Part shown: positions 47,170-58,135 of the stretch, in pieces
Numbering within the stretch: the stretch's first letter is position 1
How the letters are laid out: each line of letters opens with the position of its first letter
DNA from: Microcebus murinus
Lineage: Eukaryota; Chordata; Mammalia; Primates; Cheirogaleidae
Assembly: GCF_040939455.1 (NCBI RefSeq)
Contig: NC_134117.1
Span: forward strand, 21,941,501-22,005,500
Direction: 5' to 3'
DNA length: 64,000 nt
Notes under the pieces: generated by a model
What the model was told of the DNA's origin: nothing
Databases searched by the model: none
Seen by the model: only the letters and a program-made list of their open reading frames with translations
Program-made: the position numbers and the translations under genes

Positions 47170-47529
47170 CTATTCATGGTAGATTACTTTTCAGAAATTT
47201 TAATTATAAAAGCAATGTAATGAAATAATAAAAAATTTGGAAAACTAATGGTATGAAAAAACCTCATAAACATAATTCTATCATCCTAACAGACCCAGAT
47301 AATATTTGGAAATATCTCCTTCCATTATTTAAAAATTTATTCTCCTTTATTCCTTGTTTTCTTCCTTTCGATCTTCATTGCTTCCTTCTTTTGTTTCCTC
47401 CTTCCTTCTTTCATCTCTTCCTCCCTTCTTTCATTTTAGTTTTTGCATGCCTGCATTCAAAAGTACTTCTTTATTTAATATGCATTATGCATGCATTTGT
47501 ATGTATTATATAGTAATATGAATTATGAA

Positions 47530-49882
47530 CAAACATACTTCATTTTATTGTACATTGAAGATATTGCATCTTTTGCAAATTAAAGGCTTATGGCAACTTT
47601 TCTTTAATTAAGTCTATTGGCACCATTTTTCCAATAGCATGTGCACACTTCATGTTTCTGTGTCACATTTTGGGAATTCTCACTGTATTTCATACTCTTT
47701 CATTATTAATATTATATCTGTTATGATGATCCCTGATCAGTAATCTATGATGTTATAATTGTTTTGGGGTACCACGAATTACACCCATATAAAGTGGCAA
47801 ACTTAACTGATAAATGTTAAGTATCTGACTGCTCCCTGACCAGCCATTCCCCCATATCTTTCTTTTTCTCTTCAAGCATCCCTATTCCCTGAGAAACAAA
47901 AATACTGAAATTAAGCCAATTAATAACCCTACAAAAGGTTCTAAGTGTTCAAGTGAAAATAAGAGTTGCACATTTCTCACTTTAAATCAAAAGCTAGAAA
48001 TGATTAAGCTAAGTGAGGAAGGCATATCAAAAGCCCAGAGGCTGCGAGCTAGGCCTGTTGCACCAAATAGCAAGACAAGGTGTGAATGCAAAGGAAAAGT
48101 TCTTGAGGGAAGTTAAAAGTACTCCGGTGAAAACACAAATAACAAGAAAGCGAAACAGCCGTATTGCTGATATGGAAAAAGTTTTAGTGGTCTGTAGGAG
48201 ATCAAACAGGCTACAATATTCCCTTAAGCCAAAGTCTAATCCACAGAAAGGCCCTAAATGTCTTAAATTCTATGAAGTCTAGGAAAGGCAAGGAAGCTTC
48301 AGAAGAAAAGCCTGAAGTAGCACAGGTGGGTTCATGAGGTGTAAGGAAATAACCCATGTTCATAACAGAAAAGTACAAGGTGAAATGGCAAGTGCTAATG
48401 TAGACACTGCAGCAAGTTATCCAGAAGATCTAGCCAAAATCACTGACGAAGGTGGCAATGGTGAACAACAGATTTTCAGTGTAGACAATACAATACTTTA
48501 TTGGAAAAATATGCCATCTAGGACTTTCATAGCTAGAGAGGAGAAGTCAATGCCTGGCTTCAAAGCTTCAAAGAACAGGTTGATTCTCTTGTTAGATGCT
48601 AATGCATCTGGTAACTTGAAGTTGAAACCAATGCTCCTTTGCCATTGAAAAAATCCTTGGGCCTTTTAAGAATTATGCAAAATCTACTCTGCTTTTGCTC
48701 TGTAAATGGATCTGTTTACAGCATCATTTGTTGAATATTTTAAGCCCAATTTTAAGACCAAGTGCTCAGAACAATGAAACGATTCCTTTCAAAATATCAC
48801 TGCTCACTGGCAATGGACCTGGTCACCCAAGAGCTCTGATGGAGATGTACAAGGAGATTAATGTCTGCTAACATAATATCCATTCCGTGGCCCATGGGCC
48901 AAAGATAAATTTCAACTTTCAAGTCTTATTATTTTAAAAAACACATTTCACAAGGCTATAGGTGCCATAGACAGTGATTCCTCTGATGGATCCAAGCAAA
49001 GTAAATTGAAAATCTTCTGGAAAGGATTCACCATTCTAGATGCCATCAAGAAAGGACATCTGTGATTCAAGAGAGATGAAGTTTTCAAGATGAACAGAAG
49101 TTTGGAAAAAGCTGATTCTAACCTTCATGGATGACTTTGAGGAGTTCAAGACTTCAGTGGAGGAAGTAACTACAGATGTGGTAGAAACAGCAATGGAACT
49201 AGAATTAGAAGTGGAGCCTGAAGATGTGACTGAATTGTTACGGTCTCATGATCAAACATGAAAAAATGAGGAGTTGCTTCCCATTGATGAGCAGAGAAGG
49301 TGGCTTCTTGAGATGGAATCTATTAATACTCCTACCAAAGATGCTGTGAACATTGTTGAAATCACAACAAAAGAATTAGAATAATACATAAACTTAACTG
49401 ATAGAGCAGTGGCAGGATTGGAAAGGACTGACTCCAATTTTGAAAAACATTCAATATCAGGTAAACTGTTATCAAATGGCATCACATGGTACATAAAAAC
49501 CTTTCCTGAATGGAAGAGTCAATGAGTCCAGCAACCTTCATTATTGCCTTATTATAAGAAATTGCCCCATAGCCACCCCAACCTTCAGCAGCCACCACCC
49601 TGATTAGGCAGCAGCCGTCAACACCAAGGCAAGCAAGATTATGACTCACTGAAGGCTCAGATGATCATTAGCATTTGTTTAGCAATAAAGGATTCTTAGT
49701 TGAGGTATATATACTGTTTTAATACATAATGCCATTACACACCTAATAGACTGCAGTAGAGTATAAATTTAACTTTTATGTATACTGAGAAACCAAAAAA
49801 TTGATGTGACTGACTTTATTGTGATATTTACTTTATTTTAATGATCTAGAAGTGAACCCACAACATCTCTGAGATGTGCCTG
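47530..49882 (+). mobile_element. Tigger1 DNA transposon, near full length
   Basis: A pogo-like TcMar element of about 2.35 kb. Its left end, 'acatacttcattttattg', and right end, 'atctctgagatgtgcctg', are degraded versions of the Tigger1 terminal inverted repeats (CAGGCATACCTC type). Interior landmarks in order: 'ggcaccatttttccaatagc', 'tattgtttttgggg'-like text at 47760, 'cttaattctatgaagtctag', 'atgccatctaggactttcat', 'ctgatggagatgtacaagga' and 'ggctcagatgatcattagca'. Flanked on the right by TA. Confidence 0.95.
47934..49671 (+). pseudogene. Tigger1 transposase pseudogene (CENP-B/pogo type)
   Basis: The frame once encoded a pogo-type transposase: an N-terminal CENP-B-like helix-turn-helix followed by a DDD integrase-fold core. 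The start codon is lost (the consensus ATG reads as 'aaagg'). The longest open pieces are 48013-48282 and 48334-48648. The first catalytic aspartate remains (VDN, 48484), but its neighbour Glu has become Asn. At the second site the expected D of the 'DNAPGH' motif reads G (GNGPGH, 48809-48811), and at the third the D of 'PMDQ' reads G (PMG, 48897-48899). There are several frameshifts and a small internal deletion near 48700. It cannot be active. Confidence 0.9.
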
Positions 49883-50280
49883 TATATATTTAATAGGTGT
49901 GAATACATATCCATGTTGCTACATGGTCATTATGGCAACCATTTTAATGCTTGCATAATATTCCAGCAAATGTTTACACCATTATTTAAGGTCCCTTAAT
50001 GTTGGCCATGCAGTAAGTTTCCATCCAGTTTTTCCCATTATAAATGACTTTGATAAGCATCATTATGCCTAGAGCATTATGGTATTATTCTACCGGTACA
50101 GTCTCGGAGGTGCAGCACTTGAATTACTGGATCAAAGTTATGAATATGTGTGCATTTTCTGACATACACTGCCAAGATATATTCCAGGAAGGAAAACTCA
50201 TTTCCATTCCCATCAATACTATTAATATTTCAGAATATGTTTTACCTTAACTTTGCCAACATTGCGTATTATCATTATGG

Positions 50281-50609
50281 AACCAAAAAAAATATATTTT
50301 GAAAAATGAATACTGTGAAATTAATCTTAAATGAACATTTTTTTTTAAAGTTTCCTTAAGACTTTTCTAGATTAGCTGGGCTTACTCAATGTCGATAAAT
50401 TCTTGCCTTTGGTTTAGTATAATTCCCTAATGTTAACATTTAAAGTATTGTTTTCCTCTCCATCATTTAGCTCACTTGCTTCTTTCTAAGCTTTCTTCTG
50501 AGGAATGTATCTTCTGTTTTTCACCAGCGTAGCCAGCCGTAAATCACCTACCTACATGAAGTTAAAAATGACCCTGACCGATCATTATCCTGCTGCAGGT
50601 AGAAGGTAA
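50281..50609. other. Intronic stretch, nothing recognised
   Basis: AT-rich sequence after the L1M. Confidence 0.4.
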
Positions 50610-50760
50610 TTAGCTGAAAAAGCACAGGAGTTCTGGGGTGCCAGTGGTGTTTCTTGATCAGGGTGCTGGTTTCATGGGTATATTCAGTTTATGAAAATTC
50701 AGACTCGTAAGATTATACTTTTCCATATGTATATGACAATTTGATTAAGAAGGTGTAAAG
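50610..50760 (+). mobile_element. L1M 3' terminal fragment
   Basis: 'gttctggggtgccagtggtg', 'cttgatcagggtgctggttt', 'ttcagtttatgaaaattcag' and 'acttttccatatgtatatga' are the sense 3' end of an old L1. Confidence 0.65.
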
Positions 50761-53700
50761 GATGACCCTGACCTTATAAGGCCAGGTGCTGTCCAACCAG
50801 GGTGAGTGATCAAGATCTAGGCATTTGAATGGAGGAAGCATACCTGGCCTGACCTGATCAGGTGGACAAGAGCCTAAGGCCAGAGAGGCTTGCAAAGGAA
50901 GGGACAAGTAGAAGAATTCCTGAGCCCAATTGGAAAACTGGAAATCTAGGCTCCTGATTCTGGCAAAGGGATTGGCATTTGGGCAATTGTCTGAATGCAA
51001 AGAATCAGCACAGACATGAAGATAAGGTGTATCCACAGAGGAAACAGGTGGAGGAACACAGAAGGCTGTGAAGCTGCACTGCTCCACCCCCCAGTCCATG
51101 TGTTGTTATAGCCGCCACCTTCACTCAAACATGGCTGAATCTCTCCCATGAGAGCACAACTGCTTTGGGAAAGGTGCTGTTGCCTACCTGTGTTCTCTTC
51201 TTAAAGCACATACAGGCTGGATCTTCCATGAATTATTTTAGCAAATGTTCTTTCCCATCAAAGAAATGTGTCAGGTTAGTAAAACAGACACCCAGAAGGT
51301 AGCAAAGAAGGACAGAATGTCTAGGACATCACATAGAAAGAGCAGGCTTGGGGCCACCAGATCTCTAATTTCGCTGAAGGTTTTTCCTTTGAGCTTATGT
51401 TCTTGTGAGCAATGTTGACATGACTGGAGATCCTTCCTGCACTGGCCTGATGAATGCAAGTTAATAGTTTACATTCAGAACTCAGCTCAAATAGATCGAT
51501 GGCAACATGTGCTTCAATGGTAACAGGCCTTCTTGGATTATGTCCCCCACCTACTAGGTGGTTGCTCCACCACCTGGTGTTTCTATGGCGATGGAGACAT
51601 CACATCCCCATCATACTGATGGGGACACCTGCAAGAGCAGTGGCCACTTGTCATAAGTGAGTAGGGCTATGGATGTTCCTTTCTCTTAAATGATACAAAA
51701 ATGGTTGTATAAGAATAGGAGTGTACCTAGTGAAAATGAAATGCTTTTTCTTTAAATAAAACGTGTCCTTTAGTCCTACTCCTATTCCACAGAGGAAAAG
51801 CTTCAAAATCATAGTCATCCCTAGTTAATCCCCTATAGCTTCATCCGCACCAGGTGGAGAGACAGGAAGCCTCTGTCTGCCAATGGCTACTGAGAAAGTT
51901 ATCATCACCTACTAATCCTGGAGGATCTGAATACAATTACATTTTTAATCTGAGGGTTTAAAAGGAGAATATAAATGAAAGGCACAGATTCACTTGTATC
52001 CAGCATTCCAGAAGTGCAAGTTTAAAATGTCCTTTTGAATTTGCAGGCCCTCCACACTCTACATACGCCCTGTTCGTGATGTAGCAGCTCCAGGTAGGGT
52101 CCAATCGGCAAAGCCTGCATGGCTCGACCACCTCCTCTGTATTGGGCTCCGGACTGCCAGTCACCATGCCTAAAACCGGACCCTCTCCTTAACCAGTCTG
52201 TCAATTTGTCAGCTATTACTGAACTTGGCTGGTAGGAGGTAATCAACAAAACCCTTAGGTGCACGCCCACCCCTTAACTACTCTAACAGCAGCCCTCCAT
52301 TATGTGTGCTAATGTTTCAGAAAGTGCTTTGTACATCAAAATCACTGGCAATTCTAGACCAGCCTAGCTCAGAAGTGTCTGAAAACAACGGAGTCTAAAA
52401 TCCCACTGAGTTCCTCATCTCTGATCTCCAAAGCCAGCTGTATTTGTTAAAGTTTCATTTTGCTGAGAAGATAAATGGTCATAGACAGCTTTGCAATCCC
52501 ACCTCTCATGCAGAAAAAAATAGCTATTTTCAGCTCTCTATTTCCTATGGAAGGTCCCCTGTGCTAGGATGTATGCATCTGTGAATACGTGAGCATGTGC
52601 CCATTTAAAAAAAAAAAAAAGATGACACTGAGTCTCCTGTCAAAATGAGGAATGTTTAAACACCTAGCTTTGTACAATGAGAATGGCAACTATCTATTTC
52701 TAGGATTGCATTGTCTTCAAAATCTATTTCAAAACCTTTCAAACACTCTCAGTTTTAACATCATTGAATCCTCCAACTAATCCAAAAATGTCACATTGTA
52801 AGCTGTTTTAGTCATCAGTGAGAAAATAGCCACATGGGAACAAATGAGAATCATGCCACTTAAATAACTAATAAATACACAGGCCTCAAAAGAAGTTACA
52901 GAGCTTTGGTTCTAAGATGAGGGGAGGGGAGTAGCTTTTCTCTTATCATTTCCATTTTGGGCAACTATAAGCTTTTACTTCCGTGGGTTTTTTTAAACCT
53001 CCAAGATTCTTATAAAACATCTCCAAAGATTCCTATACCTAAGAATGAATCTCTTGTCTTTCCTTTTATATTAAAACACAAGATGGCAGAAGAATGTGTA
53101 GGGCAGAGGAGGAGCTGGCACAGGAAATAACAGGAATTGGGAAGCTTGTAGCATGGTCAAATGGAAGAATTTGGTCAAAAGCCTGAGTCAAGCCGATCAG
53201 GAAACAGAGAGGACATTAGTAAATTGGGATGCATTGGGATTATAGCCGCATGGCCCTCCAGCAGGGTCAAATGCAAGGTGCACTTGCCCCTCCACTCCTT
53301 TGCAGCTTTGGAAGACTTGGATGATCTTCTACCACAACCAATACTTGACGAGTGTCAGGAGATGGGCTTCCCGGTTAACTCACAACCCACCACCCAGCAT
53401 CTCAACTAACAGGATATCAGGTGTCTCTCTCAATTTCTAGATGCAATTTTGTTTTATCCTGAAGGTATTTCCTTCCTTCTCCAGCAGTGCCTTAACTGAG
53501 TGGAATCTTCTAGGGAGTCTCCTGCAGCTTTGGGGTAGCATTTTGGAAAGTAAAGCAATGGGGTATTATCCCTTTAAAGTATAATTCAATTAGGTCTTTT
53601 GTAATACATACAACATAACAAGATAGTCTTCTAGACTCTAAAGAAATTACGAGTGGATTTCATCAAATGCACAATAATGGAAACATCGATTCAATCCTCA

Positions 53701-54399
53701 CCACAAGCATCTCCCTTTGATGCTGCAGTTACCTTAATACTAGCACTTTTCATTTTCTCTAGAAGGAAACAACTGCCTCCATGCATGCATATCAGAGAAG
53801 GCTCTAGTCTGAAATAACACATTTGTATATCAATCTCAACTACACTTGCATTTTCATTTGCTGCTGCATAGCATCACTCTCCTTGACTCTAAACCACTAA
53901 ATTGCCCCCAAAATAAAGAAAAACTCTTCTGCAACCTGGATGACTGGGTCTAGGTGTTTTATGCCATCTATGCAAGTGTTGCCAGGGGCATCATCTGCCT
54001 TCTCACATCATTTATTTAAAAGAAGAATGACCAGGCACCAGTTAGAAACTTTATGGGCCTGAAGAACATTCAGCCACTTTATGCAAAAGATGTCAACAAG
54101 ATAGACTACCTAAGGAATAACACATCTAGAAATACGCAGTGTGATTAGGAAAATCCATCAACACCCACTGCCACATTTCCAAATATTTTAACTAAATGAA
54201 AAAGCAGCCACCAAGTCTGAAAGAATTTTGAGTTCCTTATATCCACAAGGGCACTTCATGAGCAATGCCCCAGATGCTCTCAGTGCTGTGGTGACAGAAG
54301 CAGAGGGTGCTCCTAGATACCCAGGAGACATGCTGCACTTGCTTTATCAACCTCTTGGTACAAGAATTCTGTTGCTGCGAAACTAGCTTGTCTCTTAAT
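50761..54399. other. Largest repeat-poor intronic block (3.6 kb)
   Basis: No interspersed repeat recognised except a 15-base poly-A at 52607-52620. The ORFs at 50713-51149 and 53161-53409 show no known domain and lack matching splice signals. No SORCS exon was recognised here. Confidence 0.45.
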
Positions 54400-54730
54400 A
54401 AACAAAAATATGGCTTGAGTTCCGAGCTTCATCCAAATAAATTACCATCCAACCATTTCACAACATTCGAATAATTTACTTTTTAAAATATAGCTTCAAA
54501 ATATTTCTGGCTATACTAAGCGTCTAAACTCACAGCCTAGCTGACATTTGGCTAAGTCTTTCATACAATATCCACTTGATGCCATGAAAGAAATGTGTTT
54601 GCAATGGCTTTTGCTCTGCAAATGTCATGTGAGCATCCTTAGGGGATTGCATTAAGCACCTGGCACCCACCATGAGGCTCTGTTAACGAGACATATAAAG
54701 GTTATGTTGAAATTATTGTTTAAAGGTGCT
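54400..54730. promoter_or_regulatory. Candidate conserved non-coding element
   Basis: Repeat-free block next to a CA repeat, with 'ccaaataaattacc', 'cgaataatttac', 'tctgcaaatgtcatgtg' and 'gttaacgagac'. It resembles enhancer-like intronic DNA in composition only. Confidence 0.25.
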
Positions 54731-54733
54731 GAC

Positions 54734-54735
54734 AT

Positions 54736-54767
<32 letters not shown>

Positions 54768-54790
54768 CACGCACGCACACGCACACACAC
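54734..54790 (+). repeat. (CA)n microsatellite with GCAC interruptions
   Basis: Pure CA at 54735-54760, then 'atacacgcacgcacgcacac' and CA again. Confidence 0.95.
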
Positions 54791-54919
54791 AATTCACAAT
54801 CACATATTCATATATATATTGAAGACCAACTGTTTCAGGATTTAAGAGACCAGAGAGAAGAAGCTATTTGAACCAAGGTTATTCTGTGGATATCTCTATG
54901 CAAGACAGTGCTCATAATT

Positions 54920-55560
54920 ATCTGTTTCCATTCACTGATTGATTCCACAATATTATTACACATAGTTTGGCATCAAGCACTGTGCTAAATTTCTTGAGAT
55001 GGCAGGATATACAAAGAAGAATAATCTAAAGCCCCTTTTAGTAAGTTGACCGAATATAGAGGTTCATTACTACAGCATTTAAGCATTCATCCACTAATTC
55101 ACTTACTTAACAGATATATCCTGAGCACTGATTTGGTACCAGGGACTATGCTAGGGACTGGTGAGTAAAACCAGACAGGGTCCTGTCTTCCCAGAGATTG
55201 TAAGCTAGTGATGAATGCAGATGATCCAAAAAGCACACAAATCAATATAAAATCTCAACTGTGACAAGTGCTCTAAAGGAGGCATGCAAATCACCATGCA
55301 AAAGAACATCAAAGGGGATTTGATTATGTCCGGGAGTTTAGGGAAGGTGTCCTGAGGAAGTGGCGCTGGATCTGACATCTGATGATGATGAGGCTCATGT
55401 TAGGGAAGGGGAGTCCAGGCACAGGAAAGGAAGCAATAGGCACAGCGAGGGTGAGATTCCGGTTTCTGAGTTTTCAACTAAATGGATGGGATTCCAGCAA
55501 GCTGGAAGAAAGCCAGCTATGTTAGGGGGTTCGTTCTGGGAATATGTTGAGTTGAGAGGC
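54920..55560 (-). mobile_element. L2 LINE 3' fragments
   Basis: Two antisense tails in a row: 54930-55045 ('gcatcaagcactgtgctaaa', 'ttcttgagatggcaggatat') and 55080-55560 ('tcctgagcactgatttggta', 'ccagggactatgctagggac', 'gggtcctgtcttcccagaga', 'gaaggtgtcctgaggaagtg'). The first may be a separate insertion. Confidence 0.7.
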
Positions 55561-55779
55561 TTCTGAGGTACACAAGAGACAATGTCAAGTACACAGCTGA
55601 ATATATAGATTTGGAGTTCAAAGAAGAGGTCTCATTGGGCCACTGCATCATTAATATAATTTTTTTAAATAAGAAAATGGACTTTTATGAGGCTTCCCTT
55701 CCATTGTTAAACTGAGAGTAATGATATAATCTACATTGACCAAATCAAGGAAGCATGGTATCATGGAATACACCCTAGA

Positions 55780-55995
55780 CTTGGAATCTGACAGCATGCA
55801 CTCAAAATCTGGATCCTTGAGCTACTAGCTTGGAGGGTTTGAACAAGCACCTTACCCTTTCTGCACCTTTGTTTACTACAGTCATTGTAAAATTATTATA
55901 ATTACATATATCTCAATTCACAGGGTTGTTTTAAATAAGGTCAAATGAGTAAAATGGCAGAGAGAACCATTATGTGAAATGATAAACAGCATTAC
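55780..55995 (+). mobile_element. MIR SINE
   Basis: 'gacttggaatctgacagcat', 'acccttctgcacctttg'-like text at 55855, 'aattcacagggttgttttaa' and 'ataaggtcaaatgagtaaaa' follow sense MIR. Confidence 0.65.
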
Positions 55996-56203
55996 CAATA
56001 AATGAAATATACCTCCCGACATACTTTGATACTTAAGAGTGTAAAGGAAAGTTAGTTGCTACAGACCAAATCAATGATGGAAAATTTTGATTGGAATGAT
56101 AAAATGTCATTGCGTCTCCTCCGAAATTCGGATTGAGCAAACAAGTGCTTTTCACAAGGTGCTACCTGGCAACCAGACGTGAATGAAAATAGTATGTGCT
56201 CAC

Positions 56204-56362
56204 CTTTTGATCCAAACTGTAGGCCAGCACCCAGTCCTCTTGCTTGGGATGAAAGAGCAGGCTCTGAATGTAGAAGGTGAGCCGATATTTTTGATAGGTC
56301 GCCCCTTCGTCCGAGCTGATCAATATGCTGCTCTCCAGTTCAGGATCACTGAGAAGCATGAT
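56204..56362 (-). CDS. SORCS3: Internal exon of a VPS10-domain sorting receptor, best SORCS3
   Basis: The exon has 159 bases, 53 codons, phase 0 at both ends and no stop. It is bounded by an acceptor with a T-rich tract ending AAG and a donor GTGAGC. It reads from IMLLSDPELESSILIS through SSDEGATYQKYRL and FYIQSLLFHPKQEDW to AYSLDQK. SSDEGATY is an Asp-box (S-x-D-x-G-x-T), the blade hairpin of the ten-bladed VPS10 propeller that binds ligands outside the membrane. SORCS receptors are type I membrane proteins of neurons that bind neurotrophin-type ligands and sort synaptic receptors; SORCS3 is postsynaptic and binds PICK1. As I recall the paralogues, 'RLTFY' and 'WVLAYSLDQ' favour SORCS3 over SORCS1 (N and Q at those places). 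It is an early propeller exon; the next should begin LYSS. SORCS1 remains the alternative. Confidence 0.85.
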
Positions 56363-56396
56363 CTTAAAAAAAAAAAAGAAAGAAAGACAAAGGGGA
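56363..56396 (-). other. Splice acceptor and polypyrimidine tract of the SORCS exon
   Basis: On the minus strand a tract of C and T ('tctttctttc' then eleven T) leads to AAG directly before the first codon (ATC). The AG is at 56363-56364. On the plus strand this appears as an A/G run at 56366-56386, which should not be mistaken for a poly-A signal. Confidence 0.8.
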
Positions 56397-56919
56397 AAAC
56401 ACAGAGTTAGTAGGAGAGAATAAATACAAGAAATTAAATCATAACTATAAAGTCATCTGTATGTGTATATCACAGCACATAAAAGGGCATCTGGGCCTCT
56501 GTATGAATTACTGATGCTCTATTTTTCCCGATTTAGTCCTTCCTTGCCAAATTGAGCTAAAACGGGGTGCAAGGCTAGGTCTGCATACAGAAGGAGGCTT
56601 CATTTTTGATGTCCATCTTTCAAGTACTGTGGACATATTCTCATGGTCCTCGCCCCCTCTCTCCCTGTTCCCCATGTCACTCTTGATCACAGTACCGTTC
56701 TTTAGCCGTGGGAAGACCCTCCCCACCACCCACAGTCCTGTTGTTCGTTTTCCTATTTCTGATTTGTTTTACGGATTTCATTGATTTAAGTGGTTTTATG
56801 ATTCCCTTGTTAAAGATATTTTCCAAAGCCTATATCCCCAAAAATCCTTGGGCAAGTGTTGCTGCCACAGAAGGTTTATCATCTCCAAGTCAAGTGGACA
56901 GAAATGATGTCGTGAAAAG
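56397..56919. other. Intron upstream of the exon, nothing recognised
   Basis: No repeat or further exon seen. The plus-strand ORF at 56708-57031 and the minus-strand ORF at 56508-56729 have no known domain. Confidence 0.45.
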
Positions 56920-57035
56920 GCCTTGGCATCAGAGAGAGCAGGCTCACACCTCAACAGTTCTGCTAATACTGTGCCACCTTAGGAAAGTTACTTACCCTCT
57001 AGAGGCCTCAGTTCCCTTGACAACAACTTGAGTCT
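56920..57035 (+). mobile_element. MIR SINE fragment
   Basis: 'ggccttggcatcagagagag', 'gccaccttaggaaagttact' and 'accctctagaggcctcagtt' follow sense MIR. Confidence 0.7.
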
Positions 57036-57099
57036 GACGATAGCCAAGCTGGCATTGAGCACACAGCATGATACACATTTTTGACAAGCGATAGCTATG

Positions 57100-58135
57100 A
57101 TTACTATTTAAATTGCCTCTCCAGCCAGTGCAATCTGGCTTCTACTCACAGTATTTCCATGACATTGGTTTCACTAAACTTATGGTTGACTTTCTAGTAT
57201 TCAAACCCCATAGATATGTAGACACTCAGACCTTTCCCTTAGTTAAACTCTCAGCAGCCTTTGACAACACCGACCACTCCATTCTTTTTGAAGCCTTCTC
57301 TCCCAAGGGCTTCCATAACACCATACTTACCTGGTTGTCCTTCTCATCTCTTTTGGGTCCTCAATTTTCTCTGATTATCCTTTAAATGTAACCACTCCTC
57401 AATCCTCTGTTTCGACCTTCTTCTCTTTTCACTCCATATACTATTACTCGGGGACCTCTTCCACTCCTGATGTCTTTTTACTTTTCTTAAATTACCGTCT
57501 TCCTGGGGACAACTCATGAATTAAAACTCTAACAGAGTCTCGGCTTCAGACTTGAAAACTCAGCTGCCCGGAAGATTTTTCCCTGTAGACACCCTGCAGT
57601 GCCCGGAACTCAATATGCCCTGTGGTGGTGCCTCATCCCTGGTGTCCCCTGGCTCTGTGTATGTTTCCACATGGATGTGGAGCAAAAAGCCCAAGATTCA
57701 CCCACAATTCTCCTTTCTCACTCACCTCCTAAAATGAGTAAGTCTCTGAGCCCTGTGTATTTTACCTTCCAGTTAACTCTAACATCAAATCCATTCTCTT
57801 CTTACCTATTGTGATTGCCTCAAGCCAGAACATTCTTTCTCTGCTGGATGACTATAAGACACCCCCAGCCAGTCTCACCCTTTAGTCTTGTCCCCTCCAA
57901 TCCACTTTGCACACTGTGGCCAGAACAATCATCCTATAATACAAATCTGATTCTGACATTCCCACCACTTAAAACCAATCAATGGCTTATCACTGATCTT
58001 CCTATATTTCAAAATCCTTAAAACAGCCTGAAAAATCTGCCCCCAGCTTATGTCTCTGGCTTTAACAAGAGTACAGCCTTTTGAACTTCACAATCCAGCT
58101 CAACTCAACTTCTTTGAGCTGCTAACGTTTGCTGA
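57100..58135 (+). mobile_element. L2 LINE, ORF2 remnant into 3' region
   Basis: The frame at 57113-57385 still reads LSAAFDNTDHSILFEAFS then GFHNTILTWLSF, a decayed version of the CR1/L2 reverse-transcriptase motif 'LSAAFDTVDHSILL' with its 'TALSWF' follow-up. Downstream, 'tgtggccagaacaatcatcc', 'acaaatctgattctgacatt' and 'accaatcaatggcttatcac' follow the later part of L2 ORF2. No intact ORF. Confidence 0.75.

Larger units (their letters stand above)
47170..50280 (-). mobile_element. L1M 3' region split by Tigger1
   Basis: Left part: 'tttcagaaattttaattata' and 'ccagataatatttggaaata'. Right part: 'gcttgcataatattccagca', 'tttaaggtcccttaatgttg', 'ttacggatcaaagttatg'-like text at 50130 and 'aactttgccaacattgcgta'. 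Together they read as one antisense L1M 3' UTR into which the Tigger1 at 47530-49882 was inserted. Confidence 0.6.

Noticed and set aside
48334..48648. Possible domesticated transposase gene
   Set aside because: Catalytic residues are mutated, the start is lost and the frame is broken on both sides; nothing suggests selection for a partial protein.
50761..54399. Search for the next SORCS exon (expected to begin LYSS, with FGRRW)
   Set aside because: No minus-strand match recognised here or elsewhere to the left of the exon; the next exon must lie outside the window or be missed by eye.
56366..56386. A-rich run next to the exon as a retroposed-copy tail
   Set aside because: On the coding (minus) strand it is the pyrimidine tract of the acceptor, and the exon also ends in a proper donor, so this is a spliced exon and not a processed copy.
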